NCBI RefSeq assembly: GCF_014653215.1
Contig: NZ_BNAI01000001.1
Span: 310,001-374,000, forward strand
Reading direction: 5' to 3'
Length of the DNA stretch: 64,000 nucleotides
Source: Pseudolysinimonas yzui
GTDB lineage: Bacteria > Actinomycetota > Actinomycetes > Actinomycetales > Microbacteriaceae
Shown: piece after piece, positions 16,632 through 24,328 of the stretch
Numbering within the stretch: position 1 is the stretch's first letter
Layout: each line of letters starts with the position of its first letter
The notes under the pieces: generated by a model
Database searches by the model: none
Told to the model about the DNA's origin: nothing
What the model saw: only the letters and a program-made list of their open reading frames with translations
Program-made: the position numbers and the translations under genes

Positions 16632-16666
16632 GGTGGGCGATGGGAGCAAGAAGCATCCCAACTCGG

Positions 16667-16672
16667 TACCAT
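16667..16672 (+). promoter_or_regulatory. -10 box TACCAT of the RHH-MazF module
   Basis: TACCAT ends six bases before the GTG of the antitoxin gene. It overlaps the palindrome GGTACC (16666-16671 region), a possible autoregulation site. Confidence 0.4.
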
Positions 16673-16678
16673 CGAGTG

Positions 16679-16912
16679 GTGAGCAAGCAGATCGCGGTGC
16701 GGCTGCCCGACGAGATCGCCTCGTTCGTCGATGCCGAGGTCGCCGCCGGTCGGGCCCCGAGTCGGGCGGCCGTCGTCACTCGAGCCCTCGAGCGGGAACA
16801 GCGGCGGCGACTCGCGCTCGCCGATGTCGACATCCTGAAGCGCGGGGGTGGCGGCGACGACTTCGACGAGCTCGCCGTGCATGCAGCACGACTGCCGATC
16901 GACCTGGATTGA
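16679..16912 (+). CDS. Ribbon-helix-helix antitoxin of a MazEF-like pair
   Basis: A 77-residue protein. The first 45 residues are a ribbon-helix-helix DNA-binding domain (KQIAVRLPDEIASFVDAEVAAGRAPSRAAVVTRALEREQRRR). The acidic, flexible tail (DFDELAVHAARLPIDLD) would bind and block the toxin. It lies three bases upstream of the MazF-like gene. GTG at 16679 is chosen because the -10 box is six bases upstream and the RHH strand starts there. Confidence 0.85.
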   Translation: MSKQIAVRLPDEIASFVDAEVAAGRAPSRAAVVTRALEREQRRRLALADVDILKRGGGGDDFDELAVHAARLPIDLD

Positions 16913-16915
16913 CCC

Positions 16916-17215
16916 GTGAGACCGATCCATCTCGCGCGACTCGACACGAGCCGGCCTGTGCTGGTGCTCACCCGCGAACTCGTGCGCCCGCACCTCGGCC
17001 GCGTGACGGTGGCGCCGATCACCTCGACGGTGCGAGGCCTGTCGACCGAGGTGGCGGTCGGCGTTCGCAACGGCCTGGATCATGACTCGGTCGTCAGTCT
17101 CGACAACATCCTGACGATCCCCGTCGCTGACCTGGGGAGGCCACTGGGCTTCCTGCATCCCGATCAGGAGCACGCGCTCAGCAGCGCGATCGTCGCCACC
17201 TTCGATCTCGAGTAG
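16916..17215 (+). CDS. MazF/PemK-family toxin (mRNA interferase)
   Basis: A 99-residue compact beta-barrel toxin. Family features are IHLARLDTSRPVLVLTRELVRPHLGRVTVAPITSTVRG, with the conserved Arg-Pro near the N-terminus and the APIT(S/T)T motif, then STEVAVG...GLDHDSVVSLDNILTIPVADL and LGFLHPDQEHALSSAI. It would cut RNA at a short motif unless bound by the upstream RHH protein. GTG start, co-transcribed with the antitoxin. It is inserted between dprA and a phosphoesterase, away from other mobile signals. Confidence 0.87.
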   Translation: MRPIHLARLDTSRPVLVLTRELVRPHLGRVTVAPITSTVRGLSTEVAVGVRNGLDHDSVVSLDNILTIPVADLGRPLGFLHPDQEHALSSAIVATFDLE

Positions 17216-17230
17216 CACGGCACCGCCGCC

Positions 17231-17256
17231 CGACACCACCGTCCGACACCACCGTC
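17231..17256 (+). repeat. Two tandem copies of a 13-bp unit
   Basis: CGACACCACCGTC occurs twice head to tail (17231-17243, 17244-17256), followed by a partial third copy (CGACACTGG). It lies between the toxin gene and the phosphoesterase promoter. No function is apparent. Confidence 0.6.
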
Positions 17257-17272
17257 CGACACTGGCGGCAAG

Positions 17273-17278
17273 TAGAGT
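17273..17278 (+). promoter_or_regulatory. -10 box TAGAGT, leaderless start
   Basis: TAGAGT ends six bases before the ATG at 17285 of the phosphoesterase gene. Confidence 0.5.
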
Positions 17279-17284
17279 GCGCGC

Positions 17285-18238
17285 ATGGTGCAACTGGGCC
17301 AATTCCCGCCGGCGCGACACGTGATCGCCCACATCTCCGACACCCACCTCCTCGGTGGCGGGCGACGGCTCTACGGCACGGTCGACACCGACCCGCCGCT
17401 CGTGCATGCCCTCGAGCTGCTCGGCCGGTCGAACCTGCCGATCGAGGCGCTCGTGTTCACCGGCGACCTCGCCGACCTCGCCGAACCCGACGCGTACGCG
17501 CGGCTGAAGTCGATCGTCGAACCGGCGGCCGAGAAGATCGGCGCGCAGATCGTCTGGGTGATGGGCAACCACGACGAGCGCCCGGCCTACTCGAAGGGGC
17601 TCTTCGACCACGAGAGCACGGAGCCGCAAGACCGCGTCGAGATGATCGGCGGGCTGCGCATCATCTCGCTCGACTCGACGGTTCCCGGCCATCACCACGG
17701 CGACCTGCTCGACACCCAGCTCGAGTGGCTGCGTCAGGTGCTCGCCGAGCCGGCCGCCGACGGAACCCTGCTCGCCCTGCATCACCCGCCGCTGCCGTCC
17801 CCGGTCGAGATCATGGCCATCCTCGAACTGCAGGGCATGCACCGGCTGGCCGACGTCATCCGCGGAACCGACGTGTGCGGCATCCTCGCCGGTCATCTGC
17901 ACCACGCGATGTCGGGGATGTTCGCCGGCATCCCGGTCTCGGTCGCGGCGGCCACCTGCTACACGATCGACCCGAGCGCGCCGGTCGGCAGCCTCCTCGG
18001 CGTCGACGGCGCGCAGTCGATCAACCTCGTGCACGTCTACGACGACCAGATCCTGCATTCCGTGGTGCCGGTCAACGAGACGCGGGCCGTGTCGGGATTC
18101 CCCGACTCGGTGCTCGAACGCCTCGCCCAACTCACCCACGAGGAGCGCATCGCCGCCTTCTCGAACAAGCGCTCGACGTTCAACCTCGCCGAAGTGGAGT
18201 CCAGCGGCGCCCCCGAGGTCGAGCACACGCTGGAGTAG
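17285..18238 (+). CDS. Metallophosphoesterase (CpdA/Rv0805-like)
   Basis: A 317-residue calcineurin-like phosphoesterase, close in layout to cyclic-nucleotide phosphodiesterases such as Rv0805 and CpdA. The dinuclear metal site is visible as HISDTHL (Asp, His), FTGDLADL (Asp), VMGNHDE (Asn, His), ALHHPPL (His) and ILAGHLHHAMSG (His-x-His). The C-terminal 60 residues are a family-specific extension. The cyclic-nucleotide substrate is inferred by similarity; other phosphodiesters are possible. Confidence 0.88.
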   Translation: MVQLGQFPPARHVIAHISDTHLLGGGRRLYGTVDTDPPLVHALELLGRSNLPIEALVFTGDLADLAEPDAYARLKSIVEPAAEKIGAQIVWVMGNHDERPAYSKGLFDHESTEPQDRVEMIGGLRIISLDSTVPGHHHGDLLDTQLEWLRQVLAEPAADGTLLALHHPPLPSPVEIMAILELQGMHRLADVIRGTDVCGILAGHLHHAMSGMFAGIPVSVAAATCYTIDPSAPVGSLLGVDGAQSINLVHVYDDQILHSVVPVNETRAVSGFPDSVLERLAQLTHEERIAAFSNKRSTFNLAEVESSGAPEVEHTLE

Positions 18239-18287
18239 TGCGGCGAGGCGCCCCGCCGACGTCGCGATCCCGCGCGACCATGGTCGG

Positions 18288-19196
18288 GTGGACCTCCGCG
18301 CCGCGATCGACGGGTACGCCCGACACCTCGAGCTCGACCGCGGCTTCAGCGCGCACACGATCCGCGGGTACCGCACCGACCTCGCCGACCTCGCCGGGTT
18401 CGCCGAGAGCGCGGGAGTCGACGACACCGCGGGCGTCGACCTCGAGTTGCTGCGCGGCTGGCTGTGGCGCGGCTCCAGTGCGGGGCTGGCGAAGTCGACG
18501 CTCGCCCGGCGCAGCGCCGCGGCGCGCGGGTTCACCAAGTGGCTCACGACCACGGGAACAGCGGATGCCGACTCGGGTCTGCGCCTGAAGGCTCCGCGCC
18601 CCGACCGCCATCTGCCGCGCGTGCTCACCCGCCGTCAGGTCGACGGGCTGCTCGACGATCTGGCGGTGCGGGCCGCGACGGGGGAGCCGAACGCCGTGCG
18701 CGATCTCGCCGTCGTCGAACTGCTCTACGCCTCGGCGCTGCGCGTCAGCGAACTCGTCGGCGCGCGGGTCGCCGACCTCGACAGGGAGCGGATGACCCTC
18801 CGCGTGACCGGCAAAGGCGACAAGCAGCGCGTGGTGCCGTTCGGCATCCCGGCTCGCCGCGCCCTCGACCGCTACCTCGACGAGGCGCGGGCCGCCCTGC
18901 TCGACGGGCGCGACGACCCGGGCACGATCTTCGTCAGCGCCCGCGGACGGCAACTCAGCACCCGCGCCGTCTACGAGTTGGTGGCGCGGCTGCTCGCCGA
19001 CCTGCCCGGCTCAGGCCCGGCGGGCCCGCACGCCTTTCGCCACACCGCCGCGACGCACCTGCTCGACGGCGGAGCCGACCTCCGTGCCGTGCAAGAGCTG
19101 CTCGGCCACGCGAGCCTCGCGACCACGCAGATCTACACCCACGTCTCGGCCGAACGCCTCAAAGAGTCCTACCAGCTCGCCCACCCGCGCGCGTAG
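18288..19196 (+). CDS. xerC: Tyrosine recombinase XerC
   Basis: A 302-residue site-specific recombinase that resolves chromosome dimers at dif with XerD. The N-terminal SAM-like core-binding domain (1-95) is followed by the catalytic domain. The full set R152 (SALRVSELV), K176 (TGKGDKQR), H248/R251 (HAFRHTAATHLL), H274 (LLGHASL) and Y283 (TQIYTHVS) is intact. GTG start. Position between dprA and rpsB is the standard actinobacterial place for xerC, which argues against its being an integron or phage integrase. Confidence 0.94.
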   Translation: MDLRAAIDGYARHLELDRGFSAHTIRGYRTDLADLAGFAESAGVDDTAGVDLELLRGWLWRGSSAGLAKSTLARRSAAARGFTKWLTTTGTADADSGLRLKAPRPDRHLPRVLTRRQVDGLLDDLAVRAATGEPNAVRDLAVVELLYASALRVSELVGARVADLDRERMTLRVTGKGDKQRVVPFGIPARRALDRYLDEARAALLDGRDDPGTIFVSARGRQLSTRAVYELVARLLADLPGSGPAGPHAFRHTAATHLLDGGADLRAVQELLGHASLATTQIYTHVSAERLKESYQLAHPRA

Positions 19197-19201
19197 CGCG
19201 A

Positions 19202-19567
19202 TCAGGCCAGTTCGCGCACCTCGACGGTGCGGTCGCCACCCGCGTCGCCGGTGTTGACGGTGCCGCGGGGTTCGACCAGCACGACGTGGGTCTCCTCGTC
19301 GGCTCGGGGGCAGTGCTCGACACCGCGCGGCACGACGTAGACGTCGTTCGGGCCGAGCTCGACGTCGCCGTCACGCAGCTGGATGGTGAGGCGCCCCGAC
19401 ATCACGAGGAAGAGCTCGTCGGTCTCGGGGTGGGTGTGCCAGACGAACTCGCCCTGCACCTTGACGACCTTCACGTCGTAGTCGTTGACGCTCACCACGC
19501 GGTGGGCCGACCAGAGGTCGTGCACCTGGGAGAGGGCTTCGATGAGGTTGCGTGCCGGGTCGGTCAT
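19202..19567 (-). CDS. Cupin-domain protein
   Basis: A 121-residue single-domain cupin. Motif 1 is VWHTHPETDELFLVMSGRL (two His and a Glu as metal ligands) and motif 2 is VYVVPRGVEHCPRADEE (His). It probably binds a divalent metal; the substrate is unknown, and many such proteins are isomerases, dioxygenases or sensors. It is preceded by a leaderless-type promoter and converges with xerC. Confidence 0.87.
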   Translation of the reverse strand: MTDPARNLIEALSQVHDLWSAHRVVSVNDYDVKVVKVQGEFVWHTHPETDELFLVMSGRLTIQLRDGDVELGPNDVYVVPRGVEHCPRADEETHVVLVEPRGTVNTGDAGGDRTVEVRELA

Positions 19568-19573
19568 CCGTTC

Positions 19574-19579
19574 ACCGTA
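19574..19579 (-). promoter_or_regulatory. -10 box TACGGT, leaderless start
   Basis: On the minus strand TACGGT lies six bases before the ATG at 19567 of the cupin gene. Confidence 0.45.
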
Positions 19580-19589
19580 CTGCGCTCGT

Positions 19590-20051
19590 TCACTCCAGCG
19601 GGTAGAGCACGGCGTGCTCGAGCCCGCCGAGGAACAGCAGCGGATTCACGTACTCCCCGTCGATGCGCGCCCCGAGGTGCAGGCAGGGCGAGGCGCAGTG
19701 CCCCGTCAGCAGGATGCCGATGACCTCGCCGCGCGCCACGCGGTCACCGGTCGCCACGAGCGGCTCGACCGGCTCGAACGACGACAGCACCCCGCCCGCG
19801 TGCCGGATCGAGATGACCGGCCGGTCGACGACGAACCCCGCGAAGTGGACGACACCGGATGCGGGCGCACGCACCTCGACCCCGGCATCCGCCCGGATGT
19901 CGAGCCCGCGGTGCCCCGCCGCGTACGGGGTCTCGGGCGCGATGAACGGCCGCGCGATGGGATGCGGCGCCGGCACCGGCCACAGCCAGAGCGTCGACGG
20001 CGCCAGGGCGAGCGCGACCGCGATCGAGGCGAGGGTCCGTCGCAGGCGCAT
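19590..20051 (-). CDS. M23-family (LytM-like) peptidase protein, zinc site incomplete
   Basis: A 153-residue exported protein with an N-terminal signal/anchor helix (MRLRRTLASIAVALALAPSTLWLW) and an M23 fold: HRGLDIRA holds the first His and Asp ligands, then APASGVVHFAGFVVDRPVISIRH and GHCASPCLHLGARIDGEYVNPLLFL. The usual H-x-H motif reads C-L-H, so one zinc-site His is replaced by Cys. The protein could be a cell-wall hydrolase with altered metal binding or a non-catalytic regulator. M23 genes before rpsB are common in actinobacteria. An in-frame start nine codons upstream (20078) is also possible. Confidence 0.75.
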   Translation of the reverse strand: MRLRRTLASIAVALALAPSTLWLWPVPAPHPIARPFIAPETPYAAGHRGLDIRADAGVEVRAPASGVVHFAGFVVDRPVISIRHAGGVLSSFEPVEPLVATGDRVARGEVIGILLTGHCASPCLHLGARIDGEYVNPLLFLGGLEHAVLYPLE

Positions 20052-20138
20052 GACGGCATCCCAGCCCAGAACGCCCACCCGGTGACGGGTGCCGACGCCA
20101 TCCGTGGATCACGCCGCCGCCCACCGCCGGGGGAGGGG

Positions 20139-20972
20139 TCAGGACAGCTCGCCCAGCGCGTGCGCGAACAGCTCGCCCGCGTCGGCCGCATGGCCGCGCC
20201 GGGTGAACCAGTCGCAGACGTTGCGGCAGTCGCGTTCCAGCAGCGCCATGCCGTTCGGGTTGGCCACGACATCCACGAGTTGCGGCAGGTCGATCGCCAC
20301 CACCCGCCCGCGATGCACGAGCAGGTTGTAGGGCGACAGGTCGCCGTGGGCGCAGCCCTCCCGGGCGAGACCGAGCACGATCGCCGCGACCTGCGCGAAC
20401 AGGTCGGCCAGTTCGGTGCCCGAAGCGCGGGATGCCGCGAGCCGGGGCGCCGCAGACAGCCCGTCGCCGATGAACTCCATGAGCATCTCGGTGCCGTCCA
20501 CCTGCACGGGGTAGGGCACCGGCAACCCGATCGCGTAGAGCCGCGAGAGCGCCGCGAACTCCGCGTAAGACCAGGCGACCGCCGCGACGCCGCGCCCGTA
20601 ACGGCTGCCCCGCTCGACGGCTCGCTGGTCGCGACTCTTCTTCTCGACACTGCGCCCCTCGCGGTAGACGCTCGACCGGTGGAAGTCGCGGTGATCGGCG
20701 GACCGGTACCGCTTCGCCGCGAGTACGACACCGGGTTCGCCGGGGACCGCGCGCTCGATCAGGAACACGTCGGCCTCCTTGCCGGTCTTGAGCACGCCGA
20801 GCTCGGTGTCCATCGCGGCGCGGGAGGTGACGACCCAATCGGGCCACGGCTGCGGGCCGCGCTCGCTCGGGGTGACCGCCGGCCAGGTGGACCAGCGCTG
20901 ACCGACGCCCGGTTCGACGTCGGCAAAGGTGAAAGTGGGGACGACGAAATCGTCGCCGAAGATATGGCTCAA
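20139..20972 (-). CDS. RIO1-type serine/threonine protein kinase
   Basis: A 277-residue atypical kinase of the RIO family. The flexible nucleotide loop is ELGVLKTGKEADVFLIE, the lysine of strand 3 is in VLAAKRYR, the hinge is MLMEFIGDG, the catalytic loop is AHGDLSPYNLLVH and the metal-binding Asp is in VVAIDLPQLVD, all as in RIO1. Bacterial members are poorly understood; a role in ribosome maturation is only suggested by the archaeal and eukaryotic relatives. A 24-codon ORF with a consensus ribosome site ends 42 bases upstream on the same strand. Confidence 0.87.
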   Translation of the reverse strand: MSHIFGDDFVVPTFTFADVEPGVGQRWSTWPAVTPSERGPQPWPDWVVTSRAAMDTELGVLKTGKEADVFLIERAVPGEPGVVLAAKRYRSADHRDFHRSSVYREGRSVEKKSRDQRAVERGSRYGRGVAAVAWSYAEFAALSRLYAIGLPVPYPVQVDGTEMLMEFIGDGLSAAPRLAASRASGTELADLFAQVAAIVLGLAREGCAHGDLSPYNLLVHRGRVVAIDLPQLVDVVANPNGMALLERDCRNVCDWFTRRGHAADAGELFAHALGELS

Positions 20973-21014
20973 TGAAGTGGCTTCCGGATGGGGAGGCCAC
21001 GCCAGCGAGTCTGG

Positions 21015-21089
21015 TTAGGCGGCGGCCTCGAGGATGAGGGGTCGCCCCACAAAGGAGGCGGAGCGAGTCACGACAGAGACGGTGTTCAT
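21015..21089 (-). CDS. 24-residue small protein or leader peptide before the RIO kinase
   Basis: An ATG at 21089 is preceded by AAGGAGG at five-base spacing, a perfect Shine-Dalgarno match and the strongest in the window. It encodes 24 residues (MNTVSVVTRSASFVG..., ending LEAAA) and stops at TAA. An imperfect nine-pair hairpin (GTGGCCTCC / GGAAGCCAC, around 20975-21000) lies between its stop and the kinase ATG at 20972. It could be a translated leader controlling the kinase or a true micro-protein. No similarity is recognised. Confidence 0.55.
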   Translation of the reverse strand: MNTVSVVTRSASFVGRPLILEAAA

Positions 21090-21163
21090 CGGATCCTCCT
21101 TCGACTCATCAGGGCCGGGACGTCCGGCAGGGGGCCAGCGTAGTCCCGAATCGCCCGCGCTGC

Positions 21164-21341
21164 TACACTCGAACCCGCACTTCCCTTGTGGGAGTGACTT
21201 CGCGTGCCCACGCAGCGCTTGCTGCGAGACACCGGCCCAATTCCTTCGGTCCGCTCTGCAGAGAGCGGCGGATGCGCGCCCGGGCACTAGGGATCGCGGC
21301 GCCGCCGCAGATCAGACAACTGAGAACAAAGGAGTACGGCC
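21164..21341 (+). promoter_or_regulatory. rpsB promoter and leader
   Basis: A -10 box TACACT (21164-21169) opens a leader of about 165 bases before the rpsB ATG. The leader holds several short complementary stretches (for example CTCTGCAGAG near 21255) and ends in the ribosome site AAAGGAG. Long leaders in front of rpsB often mediate S2 feedback; that is inference here. Confidence 0.4.
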
Positions 21342-22295
21342 ATGGCCGTCGTCACCATTCGCCAGCTGCTCGACAGCGGCGTTCACTTCGGACACCAGAC
21401 CCGCCGGTGGAACCCGAAAGTCAAGCGCTTCATCCTGACCGAGCGCTCCGGCATCCACATCATCGACCTGCAGCAGTCGCTGGCCTACATCGACAAGGCC
21501 TACGAGTTCGTCAAGGAGACGGTCGCCCACGGCGGCAGCGTGCTCTTCGTCGGAACCAAGAAGCAGGCCCAGGAGACCGTGGCCGAGCAGGCGCAGCGCG
21601 TCGGCCAGCCGTTCGTCAACCAGCGTTGGCTCGGTGGCCTCCTCACCAACTTCCAGACGGTCTCCAAGCGCCTCGCGCGCATGAAGGAGCTCGAGGAGAT
21701 CGACTTCGAGGACACCACGAAGGGGTTCACCAAGAAGGAACTCCTCATCAAGAAGCGTGAACTCGACAAGCTGCACAAGACCCTCGGCGGTATCCGCAAC
21801 CTGACGAAGACCCCGAGCGCGATCTGGGTCATCGACGCCAAGCGCGAGCACCTCGCGGTCGACGAGGCCACGAAGCTGGGCATCCCGATCATCGGCATCC
21901 TCGACACCAACGCCGACCCCGACGAGCTCCAGTACCCGATTCCGGGTAACGACGACGCGATCCGCTCGGTGGCACTGCTCACCCGCATCATCGCGGATGC
22001 CGCTGCCGAAGGTCTCGTGCAGCGTCACGCCGCGCCCGCCGCCGAAGGCAACGTGTCCGCTGTCGAGCCGCTCGCCGAATGGGAAGCCGAGCTGCTCGGT
22101 GCGTCCGAGACGGCCGCGCCCGCCGCCGTTGAGGAGTCCGTCGTCGAGGCTCCCGTCGTGGAAGAGCCCGCCGCCGAGGTTGTTGAAGCCCCGGCTGAGG
22201 CGGAGAAGCCCGTGAAGAAGCCGGCCGCGAAGAAGCCGGCCGCGAAGAAGACCGAGGAGCCGGCCGCCGAGGCTGAGGCCCCGGTCGCCGAATAG
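21342..22295 (+). CDS. rpsB: 30S ribosomal protein S2
   Basis: A 317-residue primary sequence of the small-subunit protein that bridges head and body. It begins [26 protein letters not shown] and keeps the family core ([68 protein letters not shown]). From about residue 255 a Pro/Glu/Ala/Lys tail with [10 protein letters not shown] repeats extends it by some 60 residues, resembling the tail of S16. AAAGGAG lies upstream. tsf follows 33 bases later. Confidence 0.98.
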   Translation: MAVVTIRQLLDSGVHFGHQTRRWNPKVKRFILTERSGIHIIDLQQSLAYIDKAYEFVKETVAHGGSVLFVGTKKQAQETVAEQAQRVGQPFVNQRWLGGLLTNFQTVSKRLARMKELEEIDFEDTTKGFTKKELLIKKRELDKLHKTLGGIRNLTKTPSAIWVIDAKREHLAVDEATKLGIPIIGILDTNADPDELQYPIPGNDDAIRSVALLTRIIADAAAEGLVQRHAAPAAEGNVSAVEPLAEWEAELLGASETAAPAAVEESVVEAPVVEEPAAEVVEAPAEAEKPVKKPAAKKPAAKKTEEPAAEAEAPVAE

Positions 22296-22328
22296 TTCAC
22301 GACAAGTACGAGAAGTTAGGAAACATCC

Positions 22329-23153
22329 ATGGCCATCAGCCTGGAAGATGTGAAGGCGCTGCGCGAACGGCTCGGCACCGGAATGGTCGACACCAAGAAC
22401 GCGCTCGTCGAGGCGGACGGTGACATCGAGAAGGCCGTCGAGATCCTGCGGCTCAAGGGTGCGAAGGGCAACGCGAAGCGTGCCGACCGCTCCACGAGCG
22501 AAGGCCTCATCGCGGTCGTCGAGTCGGCGACCGCCGTCACGATGATCGAACTCGCCTGCGAGACCGACTTCGTCGCCAAGAACGAGAAGTTCATCGCCCT
22601 CGCCGACCAGGTCGTCGCGGCGCTCGCCGACTCCGGCGCCGAAACCGTGGATGCGGCACTCGCCGCGCCCGCGGGCTCCGGCACCGTCGGCAGCCTGATC
22701 GAAGACCAGGCTGCCATCATCGGCGAGAAGGTCGAACTGCGCCAGGTCGCGCGGGTCACCGGCGACAAGTTCGCCGTCTACCTGCACCGCACCAGCAAAG
22801 ACCTGCCGCCGCAGATCGGTGTCGTGCTCGCCTACACCGGTGACGACGCCGAGACCGCGCGGGGCATCGCCCAGCACATCTCGTTCGCCGCCCCGATCTA
22901 CCTCACGCGTGACGACGTTCCCCCGACCGAGGTCGAGAACGAGCGTCGCATCGTCGAGCAGATCAGCCGCGACGAAGGCAAGCCCGAAGCCGCCCTGCCG
23001 AAGATCGTCGAGGGTCGCCTCGGCGCCTTCTTCAAGCAGGTGTCGCTGCTCGAGCAGGAGTACGCGCGCGACAACAAGCTGATCATCGCCAACGTCGCGA
23101 AGGATGCCGGGCTCACCGTCACCGGCTTCACGCGTTTCAAAGTGGGCGCGTAA
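22329..23153 (+). CDS. tsf: Elongation factor Ts
   Basis: A 274-residue nucleotide exchange factor for EF-Tu. The N-terminal UBA domain (VKALRERLGTGMVDTKNALVEADGDIEKAVEILR) is followed by the TDF motif region (ELACETDFVAKNEKF) that inserts into EF-Tu, then the two core subdomains and the C-terminal DNKLIIANVAKDAGLTVTGFTRFKVG. It forms the standard rpsB-tsf operon, closed by a strong hairpin. Confidence 0.98.
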   Translation: MAISLEDVKALRERLGTGMVDTKNALVEADGDIEKAVEILRLKGAKGNAKRADRSTSEGLIAVVESATAVTMIELACETDFVAKNEKFIALADQVVAALADSGAETVDAALAAPAGSGTVGSLIEDQAAIIGEKVELRQVARVTGDKFAVYLHRTSKDLPPQIGVVLAYTGDDAETARGIAQHISFAAPIYLTRDDVPPTEVENERRIVEQISRDEGKPEAALPKIVEGRLGAFFKQVSLLEQEYARDNKLIIANVAKDAGLTVTGFTRFKVGA

Positions 23154-23171
23154 GTACCCAGAGCACGACGA

Positions 23172-23211
23172 ACGGAAGGGCCGGGACGGACAATCGTCCC
23201 GGCCCTTCCGT
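23172..23211 (+). terminator. rpsB-tsf terminator
   Basis: A perfect 16-bp stem: ACGGAAGGGCCGGGAC (23172-23187) and its complement at 23196-23211, with the eight-base loop GGACAATC. It starts 19 bases after the tsf stop and is followed by a moderately T-rich stretch (CGTTCTCGTTGAGATTTGT). Confidence 0.85.
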
Positions 23212-23245
23212 CGTTCTCGTTGAGATTTGTATCGCCTGAGTGGCA

Positions 23246-23275
23246 CAAGTTGTGTTACGGTCGTGACACAACTTG
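23246..23275. promoter_or_regulatory. Candidate GntR operator
   Basis: CAAGTTGTGT (23246-23255) and ACACAACTTG (23266-23275) are perfect 10-bp inverted arms with a ten-base spacer. The site lies directly before the membrane protein gene and its ribosome site, and the second gene of the operon encodes a GntR regulator. Autorepression through this site is the likely reading. Confidence 0.65.
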
Positions 23276-23284
23276 GAGGTACTT

Positions 23285-24328
23285 TTGATCAGCGCCCTCG
23301 TCTTCACTCCCGGATTCTCTCTTGTGGTGGCCCTGCTCGTGTTTGCCTGCATCCTGGTGGTGGGCCGCCTCCGCGGCCGTGCACCGGTGCCGCCCCAGGT
23401 GGGCGACGAGCGAGGCGGGCCTGCCCGCGCCGCCGACCGCACGATCGCGCGTCGACGGCGCTTCCTGCACCGACTCGCTCTGGTTGCGCCGTGGGTGATC
23501 GTCGCGCCCTTTGTCGTGACTGAGGCCTTGCCCTTCGTCGACGTCTTCCTGCGGTACACGGCCCCCGCTCTGGCTGTCGCGTTCCCCGGAGACCCGCTCG
23601 ATGTGCGGTGGTGGGTGTATGCCGCTCCGCCCGCAGCCGCGACAGTCTGCTTCGCGGTGGTGTTCGTGGTGCTCTCCCACGAGCGCGCTCATCCCGAGGT
23701 GCCGGTGACGCCGGTTGTGCGGCGCGGCTGGGCGCACTTCGTGTCGCGCCGGGACGCGGCAGTCGCGACGGCGGCCCTCGCGCTGTTCGTTCTCACGGCA
23801 CTCATCGCGGGTGGGGCATCCAGCCCGGACGACAACGGGTGGTTCTCTCGACTTGAGATCCCAGTCGGAGAGACCGGTCCGGGGTCGATGACGTTCTTCG
23901 GCTGGGCCTACAGCGTCCCGGCGTTGGTGGCGATCGCGGTGCTCACGGCGCTGGTGGTGGGGTCATTACGCAACGACTCCTTCCGGCCCTTCGTGCGGCC
24001 CGAGACGGTCGGTGCCGAGACGGCAGCACGCCGCGACACCGCCGCTCTGCTCACTCGCCTTTTCATCGCCACCATCCTGCTCACGCTCGGTGGCGCCTGG
24101 TTCATGATCGGCGGAGCGGGTACCGGGGCAGTGGGGGTGGGCATCCCGGGCTTCGGCATGTTCATGTTCTCTGCCGGTTATGCATCGTTTGCCCCGGCGT
24201 TTGTGGTCGCCGGCGTGGCCTTGCAGGCGGCAGCGGTTGTGCTGTTGCTCCTCACGATCAGGATGCGGCGGCGGCTCGGCCAGATGCCCGCTGCGCCGGC
24301 TCACCTGTCGACGGACGTGGCCGCGTGA
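23285..24328 (+). CDS. Multi-pass membrane protein co-encoded with a GntR regulator
   Basis: A 347-residue protein with about seven hydrophobic segments and Arg-rich cytosolic loops. TTG at 23285 (TTG-ATC-AGC) is chosen because GGAGG at 23275-23279 lies five bases upstream; the TTG at 23273 would place that site inside the gene. The family is not recognised with certainty; the pairing with a short YtrA-type GntR protein recalls DUF1648/SdpI-like membrane proteins. A role in stress or peptide immunity is possible but not shown. Confidence 0.68.
   Translation: MISALVFTPGFSLVVALLVFACILVVGRLRGRAPVPPQVGDERGGPARAADRTIARRRRFLHRLALVAPWVIVAPFVVTEALPFVDVFLRYTAPALAVAFPGDPLDVRWWVYAAPPAAATVCFAVVFVVLSHERAHPEVPVTPVVRRGWAHFVSRRDAAVATAALALFVLTALIAGGASSPDDNGWFSRLEIPVGETGPGSMTFFGWAYSVPALVAIAVLTALVVGSLRNDSFRPFVRPETVGAETAARRDTAALLTRLFIATILLTLGGAWFMIGGAGTGAVGVGIPGFGMFMFSAGYASFAPAFVVAGVALQAAAVVLLLLTIRMRRRLGQMPAAPAHLSTDVAA

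Noticed and set aside
17231-17256. CRISPR-like direct repeat
   Set aside because: Only two adjacent 13-bp units without spacers; no cas genes in the window.
16352-18628. Long minus-strand reading frame of 758 codons
   Set aside because: It runs antisense through dprA, the toxin-antitoxin pair and the phosphoesterase, with Arg/Ser-rich composition and no domain. It is a shadow of GC-rich genes.
18288-19196. Phage or integron integrase
   Set aside because: Chromosomal position, length and motifs match housekeeping XerC; no att sites or phage genes nearby.
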